A DNA stretch of 64,000 nt from Trichuris trichiura. Taxonomy: Eukaryota; Nematoda; Enoplea; Trichinellida; Trichuridae. Below, piece after piece: positions 1-11,425 of the stretch. The translations under genes and the position numbers were made by a program. The notes under the pieces were generated by a model that was not told the DNA's origin, did no database searches, and was given only the letters and a program-made list of their open reading frames with translations. How positions within the stretch are numbered: position 1 is the stretch's first letter; each line of letters starts with the position of its first letter. The DNA lies in the NCBI GenBank assembly GCA_037903355.1, contig JBAJFE010000026.1, positions 4,154,001 through 4,218,000 of the forward strand. The letters run 5' to 3'.

Positions 1-3000
1 CCGCTGGTCAATGCTGATTGATAAACGTTATGCCGTTTTGAACAAAGGAGGGAGGCCGTATCAGTCTTGTGCGCCTTAAGATCTATCGCTGACAACGGGA
101 ACAAAGCTATTCTGAAAGCTACAATACGGCCTCCTTGCGCATAGGAACAGAAAACAAACTGAAAACAAACAGGAGCCATCTTTATCCCACTATTACACCT
201 AACCGTTATGAAACTTCGTATTTTCAAAATTTTACTGGGTTTTCCATCTGACGGGGACTGCAGGCCGGTTCACGTAAAACCTCATTACCGCAACAGTGCT
301 AACTGCTGGAGTACTGCAGAAAGTTGCCGCGTGAAAATTGTTGACGGTCAGGCTGAACTGCCGATTGCTCTACCTGGCTGAACCTGATACATAAGCTTAC
401 TGCATCTGATAATCTTTTTAATATGGGTAGGTAATATGCTGAACAGAGAATATTCCTCCTTGTTTGAGTACACAATACTTTAATGCTCGTTTGCGCACAT
501 GGAATATATAGAACATGGACAAAAAGCAGAGTGCTAACTAAATTCAAGCGTTTCTGGTTAGCTTGACAAAGACTGTTCAACACGTAAAAGTTACACGACG
601 CTGTGAGCTGATAGTATAACAAAAAGCGGCATGCGGTCACTAGCGGTCAAGGAAGATGCGTTCGGCAATCATTTACAAAATGATACTTAAGCGAGCGGAG
701 AACAGGAGCAGCAATAGTGCTTGTAAGCTCACTCACAGACTCTAAGGTTTCCCTGAGTAAACCATTTCGAGATCGTTAATGCGAGCGATCCGTTATAACG
801 ACTTCCTTTTCACCACTAAATACTTCAACCGTCTCGGATGTGTTCGTCGCTACCTGATAGATCAGCATATTTTGTGTCTTTCAATATGCTAGGGGCTGAA
901 CATTAAAAGCCCTATGCAACATTAGTTCTTACAGCATGTCAGGATAAACGAGCGTTTCATACACATCACAGTTGTCCTGCAGTAGATACCTTCATCGTTT
1001 CAGCAAACGCCGCGGGTTGCTGTTCGATTGATCGTTACCTTAATTTAGATATCAGGCTTTGTTGACATGCGCCTTAAAGTTGGAAGAGTATGAGTGCTAC
1101 TTTTGCCTGCGACACTTCAGAAGAAATGTTACTCCGCCTTTTACGCGAATCTATTGACTGAATCCATCGCTCCCAGCCTGTAAATGCAGACATAACTTGA
1201 CATTCTTGAGTATGGTCTTTTTGTTTGGGAAGGATAACGTTAATGTAGACGTAAGGAGGAGCAACGTTTCGCAAAAGACTCAGCCAAACGAATCGAAGCA
1301 GCCGGTAAAGAAAAGCTTTCCTAAATTTGGGAAGTAGAAGTAGGAAACGCTGCAAGCGAAAGCAGCTTTTGCAATCTTCTGACTTTATTATCGTTAGTTG
1401 AACAGCCTTCGCTCAGTCTCTTTAAGTAATAAAGAAAAAAGAATGCCGCTATTCCGCATAAAAAGGCATGAACATTTGTTAGCATGCCGCTTACAACGGC
1501 AATTAATGAATGGTCATGAAGTTGGAGGACTGCCATTGCTGCTTTCGATTGCAACGTCCCTTAATTTTGTTACTTGAATTCAGAGAGAATTTTACCGGGC
1601 ATTTCATCTGACTCGATAAGCGAACCCTTTGCGTACGGTTCATTCTCTATCCGTAAATGCAAATAAAAGCTGCTTACTCCTGTCACCGCACTCTTCAGGT
1701 CGTCCATCATTTCGGTAATACAAAAGCGCAAGTATGAAGAGGATTTCAAGCTCTGAGCGGTAGAGGTAGACAAGGAAAATAAAAACTGCCATGCGGCAAG
1801 ATAGTTTGATGTTTCTGCTTTGCTACAGGTTAAGTATGATTTTATCCTGTCCTGTAACCGTGGAACGCGCTCTGATTAAGTGCTTTAATCATTATCAACT
1901 GTCTTCCACTTTCTCTGATATTATCAGTTCATCTTAAGGCAGTGTGTGCTCATACAATTCATTACCATAGGAAACTTTATGTGCAAAAGAGAATCAAGAA
2001 CAGGGTGTGAAATGTCTACTGCAGCGACAGAAAATATGTCCGCGTACAGTCCCTCCTCTAATGAACAACGACTGCTCTTCAAATTTGCTTATGCGCTCAT
2101 TTCGTTCAGGGCTGAGTTACAAAAAAGGCGCACCTACCACGCAAGCCTTTCTGCTTCCATTGTATCGTCATAACATTCATTCAAGAGCGGTACCACTCAG
2201 AACAGGAAATCCTATTCTTCTGCAGGAACGACAAAGGAAGAGAATTATTAATGACTTGAGGGCGTACACGTGAAGGGCTGCGTTGACTGTAATGCACCTT
2301 CACGCGGCACCTTTGTGCATTACTCAACCAATTTGCAGCGCTGCGGTAGTCAGCTTACGCATGAACTGTCCTGTAGTTCCGTCTAGATAAGAAATGTGGT
2401 AGCATTTATTAGACTGCACAGACTGACAGACCCAAAGACTTATAAGCAGAACAGACACTGCGCGCTGAATTGAGCACCATTGTCCCACATGAACTCCGTC
2501 ATTAAACGCAAAAAGAATGGGAATCATCACCGCTGAAGTTATGTGTTAAGCCGTAAAAGCGTTCTCGACACACTGTGTGTACCTGAATAGACTGATCAGC
2601 CTTGGTTAAAGTAGACCAAAAAACATTTCATTCTTGTATTTATTATGGAAGCATTACAAACCGTTTATTTGCAGTTACTCATGAGCGAATCCCTCGAAGC
2701 TTTCGGAGCCCCATGTGCTCCATTTTCAACGATAACAAAACGAAGCATGCAGGATTAGTTTATTGGTAAGTACAGACAAACACTTTGTACGGTCTCCGTA
2801 AAAAATACGTACACGAAATTTCAAAACAGTGTTAAAAAGTCATTCGTTCATGACCTGAAAAAAAAAGGAGGCCATGCAAACTACAACTCAAGTATCAGCA
2901 GGAACAGTGGCATACCTGTGAAGGAGTCCAGGACAAACATCATACGTGCCACAAGCTGCTGCCCGCTGTGCTGTAGATGAATCACCTGCTGCCGGTCAGT

Positions 3001-3040
3001 GATCATTTACGATAGATTATTGGAACAAAAACAACACTGT
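1..3040. other. No gene identified
   Basis: Only short frames. The minus strand at 1570-1773 (CITEMMDDLKSAVTG, SLIESDEMPGKILSEF) and 1203-1322 (VYINVILPKQKDHTQECQ) look faintly coding but no family, splice chain or start could be supported. Confidence 0.4.
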
Positions 3041-3650
3041 CCCCCCTTTTTCCCATTTCATTTTCTTTTACGGTGCTGCACTCGCAAGAAACTTTTCTTC
3101 TTTCATTCCTAAAAGTTTATTTCTTTTATTTCCTATATTTTAGGTTTGTTCAAGTTGCGTTTCTCTTTTTTCCTTTCTTTGTCCTTTCTTCTTCCTTCTT
3201 TTCTCATCTTTTTGAAACAGTCGTTTTGTTTTTGAACTTTTCAAGAACGCCTTCCTTCAAAGTAAATCGTTTAACCAGTCGATTGCTAAGGTGCTCTCTG
3301 CCATTAGTTTTGCGCTGAAAACGGGAACAGATGCCTCCTGGAAGCCTCGTTAGTGTAAATAACCATTAATGGGCCGCACTTCCGTAAACTATTCTGAAAC
3401 TTCACACGCTCACAAGAAAGAATTTCATTTTCGAAGCAGATCGGTAGACTAACAACGAAATATCTAGCGTTGCATACGGCCTACAGAAAAAAAAGACGCT
3501 CCTCCATCAAAGGTGACGACACCGTTTTCGGCAGAGCAAGTCGCATTGCCACACCCGCACGTATGTCACGCCATTTCTGTAGACAGGGACAACTATTATG
3601 AACTGTTACTGATTAACCTGTCTGGACCTACCTTGTACCGTCTTCACCAT

Positions 3651-3865
3651 TTAACTAGAAATTAAACATTGAATTATTGCATATATTAAGCCGAGCGACG
3701 CAAGTTGTCTGGATTCAAGCGTTCTTTTCGCAGTGTTGCAGAAATTTTCATGATTACAGTAGCAAACAGTAGCTTCGCTTCCGAACCATCGTGTGCTTTT
3801 GCAGCCACTGGACATAGAGTATGCACTATTCGGTTCTAGACAACCCTTGCTCACATGCGTGCCGA
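3651..3865 (-). CDS. Candidate last exon of a Ly6/three-finger GPI-anchored protein
   Basis: Minus-strand exon after acceptor AAATTTCAG. The reading frame has VGTHVSKGCLEPNSAYSMSS, GCKSTRWFG, then TVCYCNHENFCNTAKR. The last pattern (CxCxxxxxCN) is the C-terminal signature of Ly6/uPAR three-finger domains. It ends with a hydrophobic segment LASLGLIYAIIQCLISS and a stop, as expected for a GPI-attachment signal. Family members are small secreted, membrane-tethered proteins. The first half of the domain must come from upstream exons; 6078-6144 is one possibility but does not join in phase directly. Identified by cysteine pattern only. Confidence 0.5.
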
Positions 3866-4371
3866 CTGAAATTTGCAAAATGATTTTGGTATTTGGAGCG
3901 AACATGAAAAACGGGGAATGGCAAAAGATAATAATCAGTTTGTTATGTCTGTTAATTACAGACAGGATGTCTTGTAATCGAGTATTAGGTTTTCATTCTG
4001 GTCTTTTCACGGCTATCTCCTGTTCTTTGCAAATGTATATGTAAAATACAAAAACAAGTACCTTTCCAATCATTGGATGGGCGAGCTGTTAAGGATATCA
4101 CAAAAAACAATGTACGTAGCTTTTGGGAAGTTCTAGTCCTGTAGGAGTTACATGGCACTGACGAAAAGACTTGTTATTTTCTTTTGAAGAGACCTGCCCT
4201 GCCAAGAATCAGAACTGGGAAAATAGTGTATTTATTTTTTTCTTTCATTCCTTTTCTTTTGTTTATCCTTTCTCTAATATATGGTGTCTTAGTACGGGAC
4301 AATAATTTTTCATAATGAATTGGCTTTAATTACGGAGTCCAAGTCCCGTCGAAAAAACGTTTATTTCTCCG

Positions 4372-4403
4372 GAGCTTTCGGGTCGAACGAGACCCGTCTT
4401 CAG
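4372..4403 (-). ncRNA. Hammerhead-ribozyme-like core
   Basis: CTGAAGA, one C, GGGTC paired with GACCC across a 7-base loop, then GAAA-G-C-T-C. GAAAGCTC allows a 2-bp stem III (AG/CT) with C at the cleavage position, and CGG follows for stem I. One unpaired base sits between CTGANGA and stem II in every copy in this window. Activity untested. Confidence 0.5.
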
Positions 4404-4424
4404 CGATTATAAGTCTTATAACCG

Positions 4425-4456
4425 CTGAAGACGGGTTCCGTTCGACCAGAAAGCTC
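4425..4456 (+). ncRNA. Hammerhead-ribozyme-like core (weaker stem II)
   Basis: The other arm of the palindrome: CTGAAGA then GAAAGCTC, with stem II reduced to GGTT/GACC. Confidence 0.4.
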
Positions 4457-5029
4457 CGGAGAAATAAACGTTTTTTCGACGGGACTTGGACTCCGTAATT
4501 AAAGCCAATTCATTATCCTTTCTCTAAGTTTTGATGAACTTCGAGGTCTTGGTGAAGCTCCTTCACCATCTGTTCACGCTCAAGACTTCTCTGTCCCATT
4601 CCCTTATATAATAGCGCTCATGGTGCTGAAAGTAAAAACTTTCATATGTCGAATTTCCGAAAGTCAGAATCCAGAATTGCGAGCGCTTGCCTTGCGGCTG
4701 TTTTGCACTTGCAGCTGTGAGCTGCAGATGACTACTTCGAGCCAACGGAGAACGCAGAGCGAAGTGCTGCCGTGGGAGAGTGTTCAGAAGAACGGTATGA
4801 GTTCAGACTCCGCAGCTACCTGAAAACCTGACCGCGGCACATTGGAGTACATACGGCAAGCCGGGGAGAGCACTAATTCTACTGTCTGCTTCTCAGTGGA
4901 AGCGACAGGTCAAGAGTTTGACATCCATGGGAAGGCTAACTGTATGCATATATATATATATATATATATATATGCATATATATTCTGAAGCTTCCGGAAC
5001 GCTCTGATATTAAACAGTCGTGCATTGAC

Positions 5030-5180
5030 ATCTGTACAATTTTTCTTAATAACGGCTCATCCATCCGTTGGTAGAGCAGCTGTTTCGTCTAATTTACAGA
5101 TACAAGCACAACAGATAAACGGGAAAAGCCGTAGAAGACCATACACTATGAAATCCCATCCCGTTACGAAGCACCCAGTG
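5030..5180 (+). repeat. Conserved box repeat copy
   Basis: Reads CTTAATAACGGCTCATCCAT, CCGTTGGTAGAGCAGCTGTT, then GGAAAAGCCGTAGAAGACC and CCGTTACGAAGCACCC. Shared with 36967-37115 (plus) and 53985-54112 (minus); a weaker copy is at 5605-5730. Confidence 0.75.
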
Positions 5181-5206
5181 TTCAAGTATATATATATATA
5201 TATATA

Positions 5207-5392
5207 CAGTAGAACCTCCATAAGTTGACCACCCAAGGGACCGGGGAAAACTGGTCAACATAGGGGGTGGTCAACATAAGAGGTTGTGGGTATATTATAT
5301 TATTAACGTGCGGACCAACCAGGTGGTCAAAATTGGGTCAACTTAGGGAGGTGGTCGACATAGAGAGGTGGTCAACTTCGGAGGTTCTACTG
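5207..5392. mobile_element. Pogo-derived MITE (186 bp)
   Basis: Ends CAGTAGAACCTCC and GGAGGTTCTACTG match the 45810-48157 element, with TA on both sides. The interior is only repeated GGTCAAC-type motifs and no coding sequence. It sits inside a TA-dinucleotide tract, an obvious target for TA-specific insertion. Confidence 0.88.
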
Positions 5393-5414
5393 TATATACG
5401 AACATGCTTATATA

Positions 5415-5418
<4 letters not shown>

Positions 5419-5470
<52 letters not shown>
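5419..5470. repeat. (AT)n microsatellite
   Basis: About 26 uninterrupted AT units. Shorter TA runs at 4948-4972, 5187-5205 and 61256-61272. Confidence 0.95.
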
Positions 5471-5472
<2 letters not shown>

Positions 5473-6077
5473 TTTTAATTAGAGCTCAGTTCGTTCATGC
5501 TATTGTATTCGTGCTTTTATGTAAATTCCTTTACTTTGTCGTTCTTGCAGAAGAATGGGATTATCCGTTCTTAGTGGCATCGCTACTGAATGAGACTGCT
5601 CATTTCTGTTGGTAGAGAAGTTGTTTAATTTAATTACAAACGCTCACTACACAGCAAGAACAGAGAGAAGCCGTGGAGAGTGCAACAATAAAGGAAAACC
5701 CCATTCTGTCACAAAGTACCTTGCCTTCATTAACAGTGGAATATAACGTCCAAAAAAATTGCTATGTCATTATAAAATTCCTGAAAAACTGTAATTCATT
5801 CACTTTCGTTGCTATTACAAGAAACTAAAAACGTTTATTCGTGAAACGTGAAATGACAATTATTGTCATGTCTCGCAGCATTCAGGCCGCAGAGTTTCGA
5901 ACCTTTAATAACCAGGGAAAAAGGTTCTTCTGTTCATTTACCTCTGTAACTCAAAGTGCAATAACAGATGCACGTTCTATAGATAATTATTAATAAATGA
6001 CAGACGCGACAAACTCCAAATGCACTTAGCGGTCTCAGTTATGCGTATACATGTAAACTTTAATAGTATTATCTTAC

Positions 6078-6144
6078 CTGTAAACACTCAGTGTCAGAGC
6101 AGGATATATAATTTCGTGGATATGTGGCACTGCTTGAAAACGTC
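6078..6144 (-). CDS. Possible internal exon, perhaps of the Ly6-like gene
   Basis: Between acceptor CATAACAG and donor GTAAGA the frame reads TFSSSATYPRNYISCSDTEC followed by LQ, with two cysteines spaced as in the middle of a Ly6 domain. It ends in phase 0, whereas the 3651-3865 exon needs one carried base, so another exon would be required in between. Confidence 0.25.
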
Positions 6145-8470
6145 CTGTTATGAATCGATTTGATTCAGGAAAATGTACAGATTTCAGGATTTAGATGAAG
6201 ACCTTTACTCTTTCATCTCCGGTAAAAGTAGCCGGTATCTACATGGGACGAAACCCACTGTTCTGATTGCGGAAGGGATTATCAGACAAGTTGCTGCACT
6301 CTTCTTAATCAACCATGAAAGGATTAGCGCAGTGGGTCTTTGAAAAAATAATGGAAGCTTTACTCATACCGAATGGTCTTCATTACCGTAACTACGTGCA
6401 CAATGTACTGGAGAACTTCATGCTCATTAATTTTCCATTCTCCTTTATTGCACAGATTAAAATAACACCTGCGTAGGTGCGTAGAGGATTTCACCCTCCG
6501 GCTACTTTCCGGGGACGAGAGAATAAAGATCCCTGGGTAGTCCTGTCATTATCATGTAGGATTATGGGCCGATGATGGAATCAGTTCCTGAAAGCTCCAC
6601 ATTTTTCTGAATATGGAGGACTCATAACAGGCATTAAACTCGCTTCAGTTCTATTACATTATATTACCTGACTAAACTATTAAAAGAACAGGAACTAGAA
6701 AGGGTAGAAATTCTTACAGAACCCGTGACATACCCATCGCAGTCACACAAGCAGCACCGTAATCACATACCCCATTGGAACAGTCATTATGCGCTTGACA
6801 GTGATAGCATCGAAGGGATACACCTAAAGAACATAGCACTGTAAAGAACGGTGACAGTGACCAAAGAGTATATACTAGAATTTATGCAACCTGACAAGTA
6901 TACCGCGTAAAGCAAGAACCAGCGTTCCATCTGTTCGTATTCTGAAGCAAAATATAAATGGTTAACTGTAGACTTTTAAGCAAGTGGAAAATAAAGTGAC
7001 GTAGGTTACAGCAGCATTCCTGATAGTGACCCATTCATAACTGCATAATCAAATGCTACCACAAATTAAAATATTAATTATCATTAATACTTGAATAATG
7101 GTTTCCTGTAACAGTCTTTTGTGACATTCTTGTCTTTTATAGTGACTGTTGACAGTTGGTAAAATTGAAAGGTTTAATTTTACTAACTTCCAGGATTTGT
7201 CTTGCTCTTGCTGCTGCGTTAAAATATGGAGTTCATCATTAAATTTCATAAAACTATGCATTTATCCTACATTTTTCATTTGAAAAAGAGACCAGATGAA
7301 TCCTGGAAGCTACGGGCACCAAACTTTCTTACTTTCATTAGCAGTAACGAGGCGTTATAAAAAAAAGAATGTCGTACTTCAAAACACAATCCCTAATCAG
7401 TAGAGAATCTCTGCTTCCACGGCAAGATTTTTAAACGTTTAACTGTTCTCTTAGCAGAATGCAGGGATTACTCCAATGCTTGCGTGGATGACTATGCTTC
7501 AATGCAATCGACAAAGCGTAGCAATCAGTGATGCGGTCATTTGGGTTCATATTAGGAAATTCTTCAGCTTGCTGTGGTCTTTCTTTTATTAAGGGAATTC
7601 ACACGCTCATAAACATGGAAAGCCCTGATGTTGAGCAAAACAGAAATCAAGCATCGCTAACAACTGTTATGGTTAATTAATTAGCATTAGGGGTGTTGAA
7701 TTCGTTGGCAGAAAAATTGATGAAAGCAACTATTACTATTATTGATCTTTAGCACTCTTAACAAATTGCATTTGATTAATGTGCAATAAATTTTAACCAC
7801 TTTCACTTAATAAGGCCTAGAATGGAATGACTAATGAATCTTTGACAACTCACTGTTGTACTGCCGCATGAAGCTTAACTTGTTATAACTAATAATTCAT
7901 TGAAATTAACATAACACTTAAATGATGGCACAAGACGTTTCTCAACGCCATTTGGTTATCTGGGCCCCTAATATTCCACTCTACAAATTACGTTTTACAA
8001 TTTCTAAGGGCTACGCCACTACGATTTATCTAGAATTCAAATTCTACACATAACTTGTGAAACAACTTCATATTATTTACCATATTTCTACATAACTTGT
8101 AAAGCAGCGTATTAATTCCTGTGTGAGCATATATGGCTAAAAGTTTATTGTAGTGTGGAAAACCATGTTTAACAGCTTCCAAGTGAAGAGCTTTCTCTTA
8201 CGAGTATGCTTAATAACTATGACTAATTCGAAGACCAAACTTGTGGCGACACATTGAGGAAATTCTAACTGTTAATAAACTTGTTACCCTTATTTATTAT
8301 ATACACTTCCTGAAATACATCTTATGTTGCTCGCCGTGCATCAGTTGGACAGGTTTTCGGTAATTACAAGATATTATCAGGCCTGAATGCGTTTAACGGT
8401 GTCCGTTTCTTCTGCTAATAACAGTCATATCTGTGTGTGGCGTTGTTCTTACTTCAACACTGGTAACAGA
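6145..8470. other. AT-rich stretch without recognisable features
   Basis: No convincing frames, transposon ends or palindromes seen. Confidence 0.4.
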
Positions 8471-8531
8471 AAATGACTCAGCCAGTGTCCTTTCCCTGGA
8501 CGTATAATTTTACATCTGCTTCTTTATGCCC

Positions 8532-8690
8532 TTATTCGTCCAATTTTTTCCGCCCCTTATTAGAAAGCGCTTCAGCCCTGTTCATGCACATCCTCTTCCT
8601 CAACGTCCAGTTGAGCCTGTCTGTTCTGCTACCCACTATTTCATCACCAAAAGAATCACCTATACAGTCTTCAAATTTGCCCATGTATAT
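8532..8690 (-). CDS. Candidate terminal exon, unidentified gene
   Basis: After acceptor GTTTTGCAG the minus strand reads IYMGKFEDCIGDSFGDEIVG and continues open to RKKLDE and a stop. It could be the 3' exon of the same gene as 9240-9475 (same strand, downstream). Weak. Confidence 0.2.
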   Translation of the reverse strand: MYMGKFEDCIGDSFGDEIVGSRTDRLNWTLRKRMCMNRAEALSNKGRKKLDE

Positions 8691-9239
8691 CTGCAAAACG
8701 TCCTGCCAAAGGCTGCCGATAAATCATTATTACATGGCTACTATCCATGATGCAGCAATATTTCGAAGTGCCTTCAACATGTTAAAATTTTGCAAAACTT
8801 TCAAAACGTTCACGCATCTTTACCAGTTGCAAGGTCGAATGGAAACGCATTCTATAATTGTAACAGTAAGATCTGTGTGGCAACTCTGAGAAATTTCATA
8901 GCTTCGATAAATGCGGTCGCGTTCAGAGGGTAAATGCGGAACTTTTACGTAAAAATGCATGTCCCTTGATATGCTGCCGATAAACTGGAGCACTATCTCT
9001 AATACAGAAAAATTCTGAATCGCATTTAGGTCTAAGCATTTTGTTTTTGCATAATGAAATACTTCAGAAAGTAGTCATCAAACAACGCTGATGTCAGTAC
9101 TGGTTTCTCAGTATTAGTGTTGAATGCGCGTGCCAAATTTGCCTTCTTGTTTTATATCAGAAGACGCTGCTCTTTCTTGACTACTTTGTGCGTAAGTTTT
9201 CTCACACCACTTGCACGATTGCCGCAAATTCCGTACACG

Positions 9240-9475
9240 CACACGTGTGTCCAAAGAAGCATTGTTTGTAAGCTCTTCATTTCTTTGTATATTTCTGTGT
9301 ACCAAGCGAATGCATCTTGAATCTGGAAGTCAGCTTTTGCACATCTTTCACAGTCGACATTCATTTTGTCTAAGATTAGTATGCCGCTGCCTATAGTAGC
9401 AAACATTTCACCTAACTTTTTCGCAGTGATTTTCTTTGTCACTTCAGGATTAATAACTTTCTCTGTTTCAGCTTT
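9240..9475 (-). CDS. Candidate exon of an unidentified gene (helical, charged)
   Basis: Minus-strand open frame after a possible acceptor (ATAAAAG). It contains EKVINPEVTKKITAKKLGEM, IGSGILILDKMN, CERCAKADFQIQDAFAW and YTEIYKEMKSLQ. The composition (amphipathic, Lys/Glu-rich, no low complexity) looks like real coding sequence, perhaps a coiled-coil or BAR-like region, but I do not recognise the family. The 3' boundary is uncertain. Confidence 0.35.
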
Positions 9476-9599
9476 CTTTTATCTTGTTTCTTCCAGCCTT
9501 ACCAGATTCTCATTCTTAAGCTCTTTTTCTTTCAGTCACATCCAGAGTCACCCTTGCCGTGGATGGCTTCCGTCAGGGATCGCTCGCCTATTGATCGTT

Positions 9600-11425
9600 C
9601 CTGGCCTCCTCCCGGCACATTTATAAATGCAGCGATCAAGGCAGAGCAACTGAAAGCCCCGCGATGATCAGAAATATGGCAGCTTTGATACTAAGCGTTA
9701 TTTCCCCTAACAGTTGGTTTGCAGCCTCAGCTATCTTGTTCAAGCAGTCGCAACGCTATGATAAAGAGCGTGCAAAGAAAACCTAAAAACTACTACAGGT
9801 ATGCTTCGAGTTACGAAGCCCTGGTTTACAACGTTTCAGTGCTACGAAGAAGTTGAATTTATACCCTTTTCTTTACGAAGGATTTGAGAGGGCGCTCTTC
9901 GCTGTTACGAAGAAAATAGAAAAGATACAACAGCTTCTATAACATCCATAACACTCTTTCAAATGATCAATTTCCATCGAAGCGGACGAACAGTTGCAAC
10001 TGTGTACGTCCAAGCTCGCAGGCATTAGTTACCGCAATCGTCTGTCCTGATGGCTCCGCAACGTCATACCAAAAATTGAAATTCCCGTCCACCCGCGGTC
10101 ACACTCCTCAGTTCGTTATCTTCCCAATTATAGCAACGAAAACAACAATTCAATTATGCCATTTCCATTTTATATGTGGCTCTTTCAAAATTACTGCGGC
10201 TCTCATGGGACTTTTCTTGGTACTATGCCTTATTCTGCGTCCGCAACATTGCTGAGTAGTTTTCTTCGGGACTTTGTCTGCACAAACTTGTCTGGCACGT
10301 TAGATAACAGGAATTGCTGCCCTGGTTTACGAAGATTTCACTTAACGAAAAGCTTTTCCAGTCCCATCAATCTTTGTAAAGCAGGGCGCACCTGTACATC
10401 CTTTCCCGTAACAGAGAATACCTCCCTTCCTCATCCCAAAATTCCTTCGTGGAGCGTAAACGGGTAAACGTTCACGTTCTTTGGAACACTAAAGTTCGTA
10501 AAATGGATAAACCTGTACTACATTGTCAGGGTGGTGTGCTTACGTATCGGTACTTACGGTAATTACTTTTTTGAAACAGTGTATCTCCAAATTTGAACAT
10601 GACAGCAGAGGTAACAAAAAAATGATAACTTTAGTTCGTAGGAAACATCATGAGAAGATAAACAAACATATGCAAAAAAAAAATTTAATGGCCGCAGTAC
10701 CCACGTTTGACCTTGAATCCATCTGAGACAGAAATTCAAGACTGGTTGATCATCAGAGTGGCAAGACAGCACACGTAACAACTTCAGACGGACTGGACAA
10801 AATTTTTGGATTAAAAGTGATCTGGCGAATAAACTTCCTGCCTACGTCATGAAAAATGTCCAAACATTCTTTATTGCCTTTCCGTCAGTTTAGTTGAGCA
10901 CAGATTTAATAAGCTGTTTTCCTTAATAAAACCAAGAACAGAATGGATACCATGCCACGAAGTGGCCTGCCACTTTCATTAGCCAGTTTCGAAGCCTGGT
11001 ATAATGAAACTTGCGTCAAGCTCACGCATCACATTAATAGTTCTAATAGCGGTTCTTTTAGCCGTCTAAGGCTTTTTTCCGTATGTCTAAAAGTTCAAAG
11101 GTTCTTGTTGCTCAACAATACACGATTTTATGAATATCTGTTCACGTAGTATTCCTTTTAGACAAAGAAGGCCGGCACCTAAGAAGAGCATCCAGGGAGT
11201 CCAGTGAGAAAAAGCGTTAGAATGGCTGCTGTAAACCGTATGGTTACAGTTAATCGATTTTAGGTCTTAGTAACACGTAGGCAACACATATCTGCTCAGT
11301 GCAAATTCAAAACTCGTCTTTATGAAATAGCCGCAAATGTGCTTCTGTCTGTCCACATTGTAGTGTTTATGCTTGAAAAGAGCTGAGCAGTTAAAGTGTA
11401 ATTAACTGCAACGCACAAAACGAAG
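9600..11425. other. Intergenic, 3' flank of OLA1
   Basis: No gene recognised. A minus-strand frame near 10230-10310 (NVPDKFVQTKSRRKLLSNV) looks faintly coding. No consensus AATAAA was noted close to the OLA1 stop. Confidence 0.35.

Larger units (their letters stand above)
4314..4516. repeat. Palindrome with two hammerhead-like cores
   Basis: A near-perfect 200-bp inverted repeat: the left arm starts AATGAATTGGCTTTAATTAC and the right arm ends with its complement. Each arm has a hammerhead-like core: minus strand 4372-4403 (CTGAAGA-C-GGGTC-loop-GACCC-GAAAGCTC, perfect stem II) and plus strand 4425-4456 (stem II weakened by changes). On the plus strand CCG/CGG plus TTAT/ATAA can form stem I with an internal loop. 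Confidence 0.8.

Noticed and set aside
8473..8889. 138-codon plus-strand open frame
   Set aside because: Biased composition, no family resemblance, and the minus strand looks more coding.
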